Shown: positions 44,283-54,254, counted from the stretch's first letter. The stretch is DNA of 64,000 bases from CAWCGU01 sp963838095 (GCA_963838095.1 CAWIPO010000006.1:992001-1056000), one strand, 5' to 3'. Notes: a model not told the origin generated them from the sequence alone. Made by a program: numbers and translations.

Positions 44283-45971
44283 CTAGTAGGTCCGCTCCTG
44301 CGGCTCCCACTGGGTCATCGTCACCTCCGAGTAGGAGATCTCCGGGCCGTCCCCGTTCAGGGTGAGGTCGATGTGCTTCAGCCAGTCGGGGTCGTTGCGC
44401 TCCGGGAAGTCGGTGCGGAACTGGGCGCCGCGGCTCTCGGTCCGGTGCAGCGCGGCGACGCAGGTCGCCTCGGCGTTGTCGAGCATGAACCCGAGCTCGA
44501 TCGCACCGAGCACGTCCTGGTTGAAGACCGTGCCGCGGTCATCGATGTAGCAGCTGCCGGCTTCCTCCTGCAGCCGCTTCACCGTCTCGAGCGCCGCCTG
44601 GATTCCCTCCTGGTCCCTGAAGACCGCCACGTGGCGATCCATCGTCGCTCCAAGCTCCTTGCGGATCTCCGAGACCCGCCTGCCCGATCCCCGCTCGCGG
44701 GAGATGATCTCGGCGATCCGTTGCTCCTCGCCGGCGAGGGTGGCGCGGGAGGCAACACCGGGATCGACCTGCTTCCCGCGCTCCGCCGCATGCTCGCCGG
44801 AGCGACGGCCGAAGATCAGCGTGTCGAGCAGCGAGTTGGCGCCGAGGCGGTTGCCGCCGTGGACGGAGACGCAGGCGACCTCTCCCGCTGCGTACAGCCC
44901 CGGGATGTCGGTGGCCCCGTTCGTGTCGGTCTTGACGCCGCCCATCATGTAGTGGTTGCCGGGCTTGATGTGGATCGGCTCGCGGGTGATGTCGACGCCG
45001 GCGAAGTCGCGCCCGACGAGCACGATCTCGCGCAGCGCCTCGTGGATGCGCTTGCGCGGGACGACGGTGATGTCGAGCGCCACCGTGCCGTCGGGAAAGC
45101 CACGGCCCTCCTGGATCTCGGTCTGCTCGGCCCGGGAGACGACGTCACGCGATGCGAGCTCCATCTTGTTGGGCGCGTATCGCTCCATGAAGCGCTCGCC
45201 CTGGGCATTGAGCAGGTGCGCGCCCTCGCCGCGTGCGCCCTCGGTGATCAGGAAGCCCTTGCCGGCAAGGGTCGTCGGGTGGTACTGCACCATCTCCATG
45301 TCCATCAGCGTCGCGCCCGCCCGGTAGGCCATCGCGATCCCGTCGCCGGTGCAGATCAGCGCGTTGGTGGTCGGCTGCCAAACCTGGCCGTTGCCGCCGG
45401 TGGCGAGGATCACCGACTTCGCCTCGAACAGCTCCATCGAGCCGTCACGGATGTTGCGGGTCACCACCCCCACGCACTTGCCCTCGTCGTCGAGTGCGAG
45501 CGCGGTGGTGAACCACTCCTCGTAGCGGGCGACGAGCGCTGAGTGCTTCATCAGCTGCTCATACAGCACGTGCATGATCGCCTGGCCGGTGATGTCGGCG
45601 ACGTAGTAAGTGCGCGCCTGCGACGCGCCGCCGAAGGCGCGGACCCCGAGCGCTCCCTCCTCGTTGCGGTGAAACGTGACCCCGATGTGCTCGAGGTGGA
45701 GCAGCTCGTGGGGCGCCTCCCGGCACATGATCTCGATCGCGTCCTGATCGCCGAGGTAGTCCGACCCCTTGACGGTGTCGAACGCGTGCGACTCCCAGGA
45801 ATCACCCTCCTGGAGCGCGGCGTTGATCCCGCCCTGGGCGGCGTTGGAGTGCGAGCGCACCGGGTGGACCTTGCTGATGATCCCGACCGAAACGCCGTGC
45901 TCGGCGGCAGCGAGCGCGGCCCGCTGTCCGGCGAGCCCTGCCCCGATGACTAGTACGTCGTGCTGCGGCAC
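44283..45971 (-). CDS. Succinate dehydrogenase/fumarate reductase flavoprotein subunit (non-classical module)
   Basis: 562 residues. FAD fold GAGLAGQRAALAAAEHG, then SHSNAAQGGINAAL, whose His is the site of covalent FAD linkage in this family. The dicarboxylate site segments are present: HPTTLAGKGFLITEGARGEG, ASRDVVSRA and NRLGANSLLD. It oxidises succinate or reduces fumarate. It is the first gene of the A-B-CCG set and starts 58 bp after the classical SdhB stop, so all six genes may share one transcript. It is shorter than the 640-residue SdhA of the neighbouring module and belongs to a different branch (SdhA of types A/C/E). Confidence 0.92.
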   Translation of the reverse strand: MPQHDVLVIGAGLAGQRAALAAAEHGVSVGIISKVHPVRSHSNAAQGGINAALQEGDSWESHAFDTVKGSDYLGDQDAIEIMCREAPHELLHLEHIGVTFHRNEEGALGVRAFGGASQARTYYVADITGQAIMHVLYEQLMKHSALVARYEEWFTTALALDDEGKCVGVVTRNIRDGSMELFEAKSVILATGGNGQVWQPTTNALICTGDGIAMAYRAGATLMDMEMVQYHPTTLAGKGFLITEGARGEGAHLLNAQGERFMERYAPNKMELASRDVVSRAEQTEIQEGRGFPDGTVALDITVVPRKRIHEALREIVLVGRDFAGVDITREPIHIKPGNHYMMGGVKTDTNGATDIPGLYAAGEVACVSVHGGNRLGANSLLDTLIFGRRSGEHAAERGKQVDPGVASRATLAGEEQRIAEIISRERGSGRRVSEIRKELGATMDRHVAVFRDQEGIQAALETVKRLQEEAGSCYIDDRGTVFNQDVLGAIELGFMLDNAEATCVAALHRTESRGAQFRTDFPERNDPDWLKHIDLTLNGDGPEISYSEVTMTQWEPQERTY

Positions 45972-46029
45972 GGCGCGGGATTCTATGGAGGCGCCGGTCT
46001 TGTGGCCTCGCGCGCTCCCGAACAGGCGC

Positions 46030-46803
46030 CTACTGCGGCTCCATCTGCCCCCGGCGGCGCTTCAGCTTCTGGATCATCGCCAGGCGGTAGTCACGGTTCA
46101 GCTCGCCGATCACCTTGATCGAAACCTTCGCAGGGCAGACGCGCTGGCATTCGCCGAAGTTGGTGCAGCCGCCGAAGCCCTCGTCGTCGTGCTGGCGGAC
46201 CATCGCTCGGGTGCGGTGGTAGCGCTCTGGCTCGCCCTGCGGTAGCACGTTCAGGTGCGTGACCTTGGCGCCGGTGAACAGCATCGCGGCGCCGTTGGGG
46301 CAGGCGGCGACGCAGGCCCCGCATCCGATGCAGATCGCGGCGTCGAGCGCCGCCTGCTGCGTCTCGGGATGGATCGGGTTGGAGTTCGGCTCGGGCTTCG
46401 GGCCGGCGCCGACGGAGATGTAGCCGCCGGCCTGGATGATCCGGTCGAACGCGGAGCGGTTCACGATCAGGTCTCGCAGCACCGGGAAAGCCGAGCTTCG
46501 GAAGGGCTCGACCGTGATCTCCGAGCCATCATCGAACTGGCGCATGAACACCTGGCAGGAGGTCGCCCGGCCGGGGCCGTGCGGGATGCCGTTGATCGTC
46601 AGCGAGCACATGCCGCAGATTCCCTCCCGGCAGTCGGAGTCGAATGCGATCGGCGTCGCCCCGTCCGAAAGCAGGCGCTCGTTGAGGACATCGAGCATCT
46701 CGAGGAACGACGCCTCGCCGTCGATGTCGGCGACCTCGAAGCGCTCGAATCGCCCCTCGGCCGAGGAGTTCTCCTGTCGCCACACACGAAGCGAGAAGTT
46801 CAC
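46030..46803 (-). CDS. sdhB: Succinate dehydrogenase iron-sulfur subunit (classical type B module)
   Basis: 257 residues from GTG 46803, which overlaps the TGA of sdhA (GTGA). The 2Fe-2S domain has CREGICGMCSLTING and a following Cys (ATSCQVF). The C-terminal part has CIGCGACVAACPNGAAM (4Fe-4S) and CTNFGECQRVCPAKVS (3Fe-4S and 4Fe-4S ligands). It passes electrons from the FAD subunit to the heme/quinone part. Length and motifs match the epsilonproteobacterial/Bacteroidetes type B enzymes and mycobacterial Sdh1. Downstream, 58 bp away, begins the second module. Confidence 0.93.
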   Translation of the reverse strand: MNFSLRVWRQENSSAEGRFERFEVADIDGEASFLEMLDVLNERLLSDGATPIAFDSDCREGICGMCSLTINGIPHGPGRATSCQVFMRQFDDGSEITVEPFRSSAFPVLRDLIVNRSAFDRIIQAGGYISVGAGPKPEPNSNPIHPETQQAALDAAICIGCGACVAACPNGAAMLFTGAKVTHLNVLPQGEPERYHRTRAMVRQHDDEGFGGCTNFGECQRVCPAKVSIKVIGELNRDYRLAMIQKLKRRRGQMEPQ

Positions 46804-48710
46804 TTGTACGACCTCGCCACCGGCTTCAGCGCCTCGAACTCCAGCGGCTCGATGTTGCGGACCGGCTCCTCTCCCTCTCCCCGGTGCTCCCACACGGCGA
46901 CGTGCGAAAAGCGCTCATCGTCGCGGATGGGCTCGCCCTCCTCGGTCTGGTACTCCTCGCGCAGGTGGCAACCGCAGGACTCCTCGCGCTCGAGCGCGTC
47001 GCGGCACATCAGCTCCGCGAGCTCGAGGAAGTCGGCCACCCGCCCTGCGTATTCGAGCGCCTGGTTGATCTCCATCGAGCCGTCGCTCACCCTCAGGTCG
47101 CGCCAGTACTCATCGCGCAGATCGCGGATCCGATCGATCGCATCACGAAGGCCCGCGGCTTCGCGCGTGATCCCGCAGCGGTCGAGCATCAGCTCGCCGA
47201 GGCGGCGATGGAAGACGGTCGGGGGAGTGGTGCCGCCGACGTCGAGCAGGCCCGCGATCCGTTCGCGAACCCTCTCCTCGGCCGCGTCGAATGAGGGGTG
47301 GGTGGGCTCGGGGTGATCGGTGACCTCGGCGACGTAGTCGGTGACGCAGTGAGGGGCGATGAAGTAACCGTCGGCGAGGCACTGCATCATCGCGCTGGCG
47401 CCGAGTCGGTTCGCCCCGTGGTCGGAGAAGTTCGCTTCGCCGATCGCGAACAGGCCCGGGATCGTCGTCTGCAGCCCGTAGTCGACCCACAGCCCGCCCA
47501 TCGAGTAGTGCGGCGCGGGGTAGATCTGCATCGGCACCTCCCACGGGCTCTCGCCGGTGATCCGCTCGTACAGCTCGAAGAGGTTGCCGTAGCGCGCCGC
47601 GATCGTCGGCTGTCCTTTGTCCAGAATTGCGTCGCGGAAGTCCATGTAGACGGCGCGGCCGGTCGCCCCGACGCCGAGCCCCTCGTCGCAGACGATCTTC
47701 GCCGCGCGGGAGGCGACGTCGCGGGGGACGAGGTTCCCGTAGCGCGGATAGCGCTCCTCGAGGAAGTAGTAGCGCTCGTCCTCAGGGATGTCGTGCGGGC
47801 CGCGGTCATCGCCCTTGCTTCGCGGCACCCACACCCGGCCGTCGTTTCGCAGCGACTCGCTCATCAGGGTCAGCTTCGACTGGTACTCGCCCGACTGGGG
47901 GATGCAGGTCGGGTGGATCTGGGTGAAGCAGGGATTGGCGAACCCGGCGCCGTGCTTGTGCGCGCGCCAGGTCGCGGTGACGTTGCAGCCGACCGCGTTG
48001 GTGGAGAGGTAATAGACGTTGCAGTAGCCGCCGGTGGCGAGCACGACGGCGTCGGCTGCGTGGCGGGTGATCTCGCCACTGACGAGGTCGCGGGCGATGA
48101 TCCCGCGCGCGCGGCCCTCCTGGAGCACGATGTCCAGCATCTCGTGCCGGGAGTGAACGCGGGCGTGGCCCTCGGCGACCTCCTTCTGCAGCGCCTGGTA
48201 TGCGCCGAGCAGCAGCTGCTGCCCGGTCTGGCCGCGGCAGTAGAAGGTGCGCTCGACCTGCACGCCGCCGAACGAGCGCGTCGCCAGAAGGCCGCCGTAC
48301 TCGCGGTTGAACGGCACGCCTTGCGCGACCGCCTGATCGATGATGTTCGTCGAGAGGTCCGCGAGCCGCCACACGTTTGCCTCGCGGGCGCGGAAGTCGC
48401 CGCCCTTGATCGTGTCGGTGAACAGCCGGTGGACCGTGTCGCCCTCGTTGGCGTAGTCCTTTGTCGCGTTGATCCCGCCCTGCGCCGCGATCGAGTGCGC
48501 GCGCCGGGACGAGTCCTGGTAGCAGAAGGCGTCGACCGAGTAGCCCATGCCGGCGAGCGTCGCGGCGGCACTCCCCCCGGCAAGGCCGGTGCCGACGACG
48601 ATGATCTTGTAGTCGCTGCGCTGGCGAGGCCCGACGAGGCGGTGGCGGTCGAGCCAGCCCGTCCAGCGCTCGTCGAGCGGCCCCTCCGGTGCTCCGGCTT
48701 CGAGCTTCAT
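46800..48710 (-). CDS. sdhA: Succinate dehydrogenase flavoprotein subunit (classical type B module)
   Basis: 636 residues from ATG 48710 (a GTG at 48722 is in frame). FAD fold VVGTGLAGGSAAATLAGMG, covalent-His segment RAHSIAAQGGINATKDY, and the catalytic segments FTQIHPTCIPQSGEYQSKL and SDHGANRLGASAMMQ. The spacing and the length above 600 mark the type B family, as in Bacteroidetes, epsilonproteobacteria and mycobacterial Sdh1. It converts succinate to fumarate on the cytoplasmic side. Gene order sdhC-sdhA-sdhB with overlaps; it starts 4 bp after the sdhC stop. Confidence 0.94.
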   Translation of the reverse strand: MKLEAGAPEGPLDERWTGWLDRHRLVGPRQRSDYKIIVVGTGLAGGSAAATLAGMGYSVDAFCYQDSSRRAHSIAAQGGINATKDYANEGDTVHRLFTDTIKGGDFRAREANVWRLADLSTNIIDQAVAQGVPFNREYGGLLATRSFGGVQVERTFYCRGQTGQQLLLGAYQALQKEVAEGHARVHSRHEMLDIVLQEGRARGIIARDLVSGEITRHAADAVVLATGGYCNVYYLSTNAVGCNVTATWRAHKHGAGFANPCFTQIHPTCIPQSGEYQSKLTLMSESLRNDGRVWVPRSKGDDRGPHDIPEDERYYFLEERYPRYGNLVPRDVASRAAKIVCDEGLGVGATGRAVYMDFRDAILDKGQPTIAARYGNLFELYERITGESPWEVPMQIYPAPHYSMGGLWVDYGLQTTIPGLFAIGEANFSDHGANRLGASAMMQCLADGYFIAPHCVTDYVAEVTDHPEPTHPSFDAAEERVRERIAGLLDVGGTTPPTVFHRRLGELMLDRCGITREAAGLRDAIDRIRDLRDEYWRDLRVSDGSMEINQALEYAGRVADFLELAELMCRDALEREESCGCHLREEYQTEEGEPIRDDERFSHVAVWEHRGEGEEPVRNIEPLEFEALKPVARSYK

Positions 48711-48714
48711 CGCC

Positions 48715-49509
48715 TCATGCACCCGGCTTCGGCAGCGCGTCGGTCCAGAAGAGCAGCGGCACGAGGGCGAAGCCGACCGCCGCCGCGATGGCGATGAAGG
48801 CCGCCGTGCGGCGGAACGTGGCGTTGCGGTTCGGTTTGTCCCAGCCCATGGTCTGGATCCCGCTCCATATTCCGTGGTAGAGGTGCGTCCCGATCAGCAC
48901 GGACGCGGCGACGTAGATGAGCACGAAGTACCACTCGTGGAAGGCGTCGTAGAGGTTCGCGTACACCTCCCCCGCGACCACCGGCGTCACATCGATCGTC
49001 CCGGTCGTGAACTGGAGGATGTGAAAGACGACGAAGGCGAGCAACAGGAGCCCGGAGAGCAGCATCGTCCGCGCCGCCAGCGAGCGGCCGAGCCGCTTGG
49101 CCTCGCGGTGGCCAGCCGGGCGAGCTCCGCGGTTTCGCAGGTAGAGCTGGGTGATCGCGGTCACGTGCAGGACCAGCGCGGCGACCAGCACCACCCTGAT
49201 CGTCCACAGCAGTCCCTCGCGCGGTATCGCGGGTCTCCCCACCGTGCGCAGCCATTCCGCGTACGTGTCGATCGCCGGGGCGGCTCCGCCTCCCTGAATC
49301 GCCTTCAGGTTGCCGAGCACGTGCAGGATCACGTAGAGCGCGAGGATCGCGCCGGTAACCGCGACGACCACCTTCTTGCCGATCGTCGAGCGCCACCACT
49401 CGCGCCCCCACGCTGCGCGCCCCATCGCCTCGATTTCCGAGCCGGGCCGCGACGCCGGCCCCTCGGTCGCGCGCGGCTTGCCGGGTACGGTGCTGGGCGC
49501 TCCGGCCAC
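48715..49509 (-). CDS. sdhC: Succinate dehydrogenase cytochrome b subunit (type B, di-heme)
   Basis: 264 residues with five hydrophobic helices after a 40-residue cytosolic N-terminus. Heme-ligand candidates are His in YVILHVLGN, VLHVTAI, VVFHILQF and GTHLYHGIW, enough for the two hemes of type B anchors. The final segment WSGIQTMGWDKP followed by one more helix matches the family. It binds quinone (probably menaquinone) and closes the complex with SdhA and SdhB. It is the first gene of the classical operon. The upstream M50 gene ends 23 bp before it on the same strand, but in reading order the M50 gene comes first. Confidence 0.9.
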   Translation of the reverse strand: MAGAPSTVPGKPRATEGPASRPGSEIEAMGRAAWGREWWRSTIGKKVVVAVTGAILALYVILHVLGNLKAIQGGGAAPAIDTYAEWLRTVGRPAIPREGLLWTIRVVLVAALVLHVTAITQLYLRNRGARPAGHREAKRLGRSLAARTMLLSGLLLLAFVVFHILQFTTGTIDVTPVVAGEVYANLYDAFHEWYFVLIYVAASVLIGTHLYHGIWSGIQTMGWDKPNRNATFRRTAAFIAIAAAVGFALVPLLFWTDALPKPGA

Positions 49510-49532
49510 GGCGCGATCCTATCCGCCGCTGG

Positions 49533-50729
49533 TTACGTCTCGCCGGTGGGGCGCTCACGCTCCCCGACGACGGCGCTGCGCAGCGCGCGCCCCACCTGCT
49601 CGGCGGTGACGATCCCGCGCAGGCGGCCATCGCCGTCCACTGCGGCCAGCGCGCCCACCCTGCGCAGAGCCTCGTTTCCGAGCACAGTCTCGAGCGGTGC
49701 CTCGGCGAGGACGCGGAGGGCGGGGGAGTCGCGCTCCTCGATCACGTCCCCGACGCGCGAGGTATCCCTGCTGGGCTCGGGCACCGCGTCGGCCGCGGCA
49801 AGGCGGATCAGGCCGAGGAACCGCTGCGCCGCGTCAACGACCGGGAACCACGGCCAGCGGTAGCGGAGGAAGTACTCGTCGAGCGCCCGCTCGACGCTCA
49901 GCTCCTCCGGGATCGCGACGGGATCGGGATCCATCACATCGGCGACCCGGAGGTGCTCGATCCGCGTCGAGAGCTCGGTCTGCACGACCGCCGAGCGCGC
50001 CGACTGCAGGAGCAGGAATCCGAGCACCCCCATCCAGATGCCACCGATCACGTCGCCCTGGATCAACCACACGACCCCGAGCGCCATCAGCGCGTAGGAG
50101 AACCCTTGGCCCAGCCCGGCCGCGACGCGGGTTGCTCGGCCACGGTCGCCGGTACGCCACCAGGCGATTGCCCGCGCGACCCGCCCGCCGTCGAGCGGGA
50201 ACGCCGGGATCAGGTTGAAGATCAGGACCAGGGCGTTGATCGATGCGAGCCAGGCGACCATCGCCAGCGGGCCGGAGACGTCGGCGCCGGGCTCGAAGCG
50301 CATCACCTCCCAGAAGCCGTCGCCGGCGGCGAGGAGGCCGATCCCCGTGCAGACGAGCGCGATCACAAGCGTCACCAACGGTCCCGCGATCGCGACCTTG
50401 AACTCGGTTGAGGGCGAGTCGGAGTCCCGCGACATCCGCGCGACGCCGCCGAACAGCCACAGCGTGATGTCGGATATCCCGATTCCGTTGCGGATCGCGA
50501 CGAATGCGTGGCCGAGCTCGTGCAGGAGGATCGAGGCGAAGAACAGCAGCGCGCTGGCGACCGCCAGCAGGTAGGGCTCGATATCGGAGGCCGATGGGCC
50601 GAGGACGTCCTCGCGGTAGAACTCCGACAGCCACACGATCACGAGCAGCAGGACCAGGAACCAGGAGTAGTCGAGCCCAATCCTGATCCCGCGCAGACGG
50701 AAGAGGGTCAGCGCCCCGCGTGCGGGCAT
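49533..50729 (-). CDS. M50 family site-2-type metalloprotease with CBS domains
   Basis: 398 residues. About six hydrophobic helices up to residue 245; the zinc motif is ILLHELGHAFV (HExxH) and the third ligand is in NLIPAFPLDGGR. After residue 250 come two CBS-type repeats (VADVMDPDPVAIPEELSVERAL, and VGDVIEERDSPALRVLAEAPLETVLG), which often bind adenine nucleotides and switch activity. Such proteases cut membrane-bound anti-sigma factors or other single-pass proteins. ATG 50729 has no ribosome site; TAACAT at 50741-50736 could be a -10 box for a leaderless message. Substrate unknown. Confidence 0.9.
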   Translation of the reverse strand: MPARGALTLFRLRGIRIGLDYSWFLVLLLVIVWLSEFYREDVLGPSASDIEPYLLAVASALLFFASILLHELGHAFVAIRNGIGISDITLWLFGGVARMSRDSDSPSTEFKVAIAGPLVTLVIALVCTGIGLLAAGDGFWEVMRFEPGADVSGPLAMVAWLASINALVLIFNLIPAFPLDGGRVARAIAWWRTGDRGRATRVAAGLGQGFSYALMALGVVWLIQGDVIGGIWMGVLGFLLLQSARSAVVQTELSTRIEHLRVADVMDPDPVAIPEELSVERALDEYFLRYRWPWFPVVDAAQRFLGLIRLAAADAVPEPSRDTSRVGDVIEERDSPALRVLAEAPLETVLGNEALRRVGALAAVDGDGRLRGIVTAEQVGRALRSAVVGERERPTGET

Positions 50730-50762
50730 CCAGCCATGTTAGGTAGTTAGCCTTCCGGGCCG

Positions 50763-51959
50763 ATGACATCCACCGCCAAGACCACGCCGCACCTGGACAC
50801 GGGATGGCTGCGGGGCCACGTCGAGGAGCTCTCGGCGATCCATCGCCCCAGCGCCTCGCCCGGGGAGCGCCAGGCGGCCGAGTGGCTGGTCGCGCGCCTC
50901 GGCGAGGAGGAAGTCGAGGCTCGGATCGAGGTCGAGGACGGGCACGGCGGCTACTGGTGGCCGCTGGGAGTGGCCAACGCTGTGGGCGCACTCGGCGGTG
51001 TCGCCGCAGGCAGGGGGCATCGCCTGACCGGGGCGGTGCTCGGGGCGGCGGCCGCGGCGGCGGCGCTTGACGAGCTGCCGCCGCGAGGGTTCCGGCTCCG
51101 AAAGCTCCTGCAGCGGCGTGACATGCACAACGTCGTCGCGGAGCTGGGCCGCCCCGATGCCGAGCGCACGGTGGTCCTCGTCGCCCACCACGACGCCGCG
51201 CACTCCGGGCTCGTCTTCCATCCGGCGATCCCCGAGGTGGCCGATCGCCTCGGCTTCATCGAGAAGAACAACACCAGCCCGGGTCTGATGTGGCCGCTCG
51301 TCGGGGGATCGGCGGCGGTGGCCGCCGGCGCGGTCACCGGGAGCCGTCTGCTGAGGCGGCTGGGCACGACCGTGTGCGTCGGGTCAGTGTTGGCGATGGC
51401 CGAAATCGGCGCCCGCGAAGCGGTGCCGGGCGCAAACGACAACGCCACCGGGGTCGCCGTCCTGCTTGCCATCGCGAGGGCACTGCGAGAACAGCCGACG
51501 AGCTCGGTACGCGTACTGCTCGTCTCGACCTCCGAGGAGGCGCTGTGCGAGGGGATGAAGGCTTTTTGCGACCGGCATTTCCCCGAGCTCCCGGTCGATT
51601 CCACGTTCTTCCTCGCGGTCGACACGGTCGGCTCGCCGCATCTGCTCGTGCTGCGAGGAGAGGGGATGGCGGGGCTGGTCGAGTATCCGCGTGAGTCGCT
51701 CGAGCTGCTCGACGGTCTGGCCGAGGAGCTCGGAATAGAGCTCTTTCCCAACCTGCGGCTGCGCAACGCGACCGACGGCGTCTTCCCGCTCAACGCCGGT
51801 TATCAGTGCGCATCGCTGAACTCCGTCACCGACCTCAAGCAGCCGGCCAACTACCACTGGCCGACGGACACGGCGGATCGAGTGAACTACGACAGCGTCG
51901 CCGATGCGGTGCGGTTGGTGGAGGCGGTGGTTAGGCGGTTGGACCAGCGCTGGCTGTAG
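50763..51959 (+). CDS. M28 family zinc aminopeptidase-like protein
   Basis: 398 residues. Zinc-site elements are visible in order: VAHHDAAHSG (His, and the Asp next to the site), PGANDNATGVA (bridging Asp), TSEEALCEG (catalytic Glu-Glu), AVDTVGS (Asp) and a final His in ANYHWPTDT. Two moderately hydrophobic stretches (about 70-100 and 175-215) are inserted between these elements, so it may associate with the membrane. No signal peptide. It is divergent from the M50 gene with a 33-bp gap. It may trim peptides or peptidoglycan parts; substrate unknown. Confidence 0.82.
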   Translation: MTSTAKTTPHLDTGWLRGHVEELSAIHRPSASPGERQAAEWLVARLGEEEVEARIEVEDGHGGYWWPLGVANAVGALGGVAAGRGHRLTGAVLGAAAAAAALDELPPRGFRLRKLLQRRDMHNVVAELGRPDAERTVVLVAHHDAAHSGLVFHPAIPEVADRLGFIEKNNTSPGLMWPLVGGSAAVAAGAVTGSRLLRRLGTTVCVGSVLAMAEIGAREAVPGANDNATGVAVLLAIARALREQPTSSVRVLLVSTSEEALCEGMKAFCDRHFPELPVDSTFFLAVDTVGSPHLLVLRGEGMAGLVEYPRESLELLDGLAEELGIELFPNLRLRNATDGVFPLNAGYQCASLNSVTDLKQPANYHWPTDTADRVNYDSVADAVRLVEAVVRRLDQRWL

Positions 51960-51960
51960 C

Positions 51961-53632
51961 TCACACAGTCGGGCGGTGGCGCTCGATGATGCGCTTGTAG
52001 TCCATTCCCGCGGGCAGGGTGCCGAACGCTCGGCCCCAGTCGCCGTCCAGTCGCGAGGCGCAGAACGCGTCAGCCGCTGCCTCGTCCCCAAATCGCACGA
52101 GCAGGGAACCCTGGAGGACCAGCGCCATGCGCTCGACCACCCGTCTTGCCCTGCTCTCGATGCTCTCGAGATCACTGAGCTCGCCTCGCAGCGAGCCCAC
52201 CGCCGAGTCGAGGCGAGCGTCCGCGCCACTCGCCTCATCCACCTCACCGAAGAACGCCTCCAGCGCCTGCGGTGTGCGCGCCATCGCCCGCAGCACGTCC
52301 AGGCACTGGACGTTTCCCGACCCCTCCCAGATCGAGGCGAGCGGAGAGTTCCGGTACAGGCGGGGCATGCCGGACTCCTCGACGAAGCCGTTGCCGCCAT
52401 GGCACTCAAGCGCCTCGACCGAGTGCGAGGGGCCGCGCTTGCAGATCCAGTACTTGAGCACTGCGTTGGCGATCCGCTTGAACTGGGTCGCCTGCTCATC
52501 TCCCGCGATCGATTCGTCGTAGGCGCGGGCGAGCCGCAGCGACGAGATCGTCGCCGCCTCGGATTCGACCGCGAGGTCGGCGAGCACGTTCTGCATCAGC
52601 GGCGCGTCGGCGAGCGTCGTGCCGAACGCGGCGCGGTGGCTGGTGTGGTGGATCGCCGCTGCGGTTCCCGCCCGCATCCCGGCCGCCGAGCCCAGGGCAC
52701 AGTCGAGGCGGGTGTGGTTGACCATCTCGATGATCGTCCGCACGCCGGCGCCCTCATCGCCGACCAGCCGCGCCCACGCGCCGCGGAACTCGACCTCCGA
52801 CGAAGCGTTTGAGCGATCGCCGAGCTTGTCCTTCAGCCGCTGCAGGTGGATCCGGTTGCGCTCGCCGTCGGGCGTGAAGCGGGGCATCAGGAAGCACGAG
52901 ATGCCGCCCTCGGCCTGCGCGAGGACCAGGAACGCGTCGCACATCGGGGCGGAGAAGAACCACTTGTGCCCGTTGATCTCGTACTCCGGCGCCCGCTCCG
53001 CCACCGTTCAGCGGCCGCGCCGTCGTCGTGTTTGCGCGCACGTCCGAGCCGCCCTGCTTCTCCGTCATCCCCATCCCGCACAGCGCGCCCTTCTTGTCGG
53101 GCGCCGGGACGAGCCGCTCGCCGTCGTATTCGAGCGACAGGAATCGTGGCTCCCACTCCGCGGCGATCTCGGGCTGGCGCCGGATCGCCGGGATCACCGA
53201 GTAGGTCATCGAGATCGGGCACATGGGGCCCGAGTCGACCTGCTCATAGATCATCGTCAGCGCGCCGCGGGCGACGTGCGCCCCGGGCTGCGGCTCGCGC
53301 CACGGCAGCGCCGCGAGCCCGTGCGAGACCCCGAGCCGCATCAGCTCGTGCCAGGAAGGGTGGAAGGAGACCTCGTCGATGCGGTTCCCGAAGCGGTCGT
53401 GGGTGCGCAGCTGCGGCCGGTTCTCGTTCGCCTCGACCCCGCGGCGGATCGTGTCCGCGCGGCCGCAGATCGCCCCCAGCTCGCTCGCCTGTCCAGCGGC
53501 CCAATCGGCGCCCTCGCGATTCAGCGCCTCGACCAGCACGCGGTCGGACTCGAAGACGTTGTAGCCCTCCAGCGGCGTCGCCTGGTTGAAGACCTCGTGG
53601 GTGGCTGCGCCTGACCTCTCAACGACGGACAT
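51961..53632 (-). CDS. aidB: AidB-type acyl-CoA dehydrogenase (one frameshift)
   Basis: One gene of about 556 codons with an extra base near 52997-53005. The N-terminal half has VFNQATPLEGYN, FHPSWHELM and GALCGMGMTEKQGGSDV; the second half has HKWFFSAPMCDAFLVLAQ, RLKDKLGDRSNASSEVEF, ECHGGNGFVEESGMPRLYR and SIWEGSGNVQCLDVLR. These match E. coli AidB along its full length, including the acyl-CoA dehydrogenase core and C-terminal DNA-binding helical part. AidB is linked to the alkylation response; its reaction is not settled. It overlaps the TetR gene by 14 bp and is its operon partner. The break is probably a sequence error. Confidence 0.9.
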
Positions 53633-54254
53633 GTGCGGGTTCCTTTCCGGTCACGGATCGAATGCAGAAGTCCCGGAGCCAGCTTACGAGCTGTTCCGGG
53701 TCGCGGAGTGAAGCGGTGGGGGAGAGGGGGCCGACGAGCGACTCGGCTGCCGCACCTACAAGTGCGGCGGCGGTGAAGTCGGCGTCCTGCCGCGGTAGCT
53801 CGCCGCGCTCGACGCCCTCCGCGATCACCGCGGCAGCCCCGTCGCGATAGGCGCGGCGAAACGCGAGCCGCTCGGCCTCGATGATCGGATCCACGGGCTC
53901 TGCGATCAGGGCGTAAGCCAGTCGCGGCGCTCTCATTGCGCGGCGGGCGAAGGTCTCGAACGCGTCGGCGATCCGCTCGGCGGCGGGCCGCCGCGAGCCG
54001 GCGTCGGCCGCCGCCACCAGCGCGTCGACCTCACCCTGGGACACGCGGCGAAAGACCTCGGCGAAGAGCTCGGCCTTCGACCCGAAGTGACGGTATACCG
54101 ACCCAGTCGCAACCCCGGCGCGATCGGCGACGGCCGCCACCCGGGCCTCCGCGTATCCCCCGTGCGCGATCAGCTCGCGCGCCGCGGAGACGATCCGCTC
54201 GCGGGTCTCGAGCCGGCGGGCTTCGGTGCGCGGGGTGGGTCGGTAGGCCACCAA
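53619..54254 (-). CDS. TetR family regulator upstream of aidB
   Basis: 211 residues. The N-terminal helix-turn-helix is clear: RERIVSAARELIAHGGYAEA and VAAVADRAGVATGSVYRHF. The rest is a ligand-binding helical domain, including EPVDPIIEAERLAFRRAY. The start is TTG 54254 or GTG 54251; the operator-like repeat lies directly before it. The 3' end overlaps the aidB start by 14 bp, so this regulator controls its own operon. The ligand could be an acyl-CoA; that is inference from the aidB family. Confidence 0.88.
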   Translation of the reverse strand: MVAYRPTPRTEARRLETRERIVSAARELIAHGGYAEARVAAVADRAGVATGSVYRHFGSKAELFAEVFRRVSQGEVDALVAAADAGSRRPAAERIADAFETFARRAMRAPRLAYALIAEPVDPIIEAERLAFRRAYRDGAAAVIAEGVERGELPRQDADFTAAALVGAAAESLVGPLSPTASLRDPEQLVSWLRDFCIRSVTGKEPAHVRR

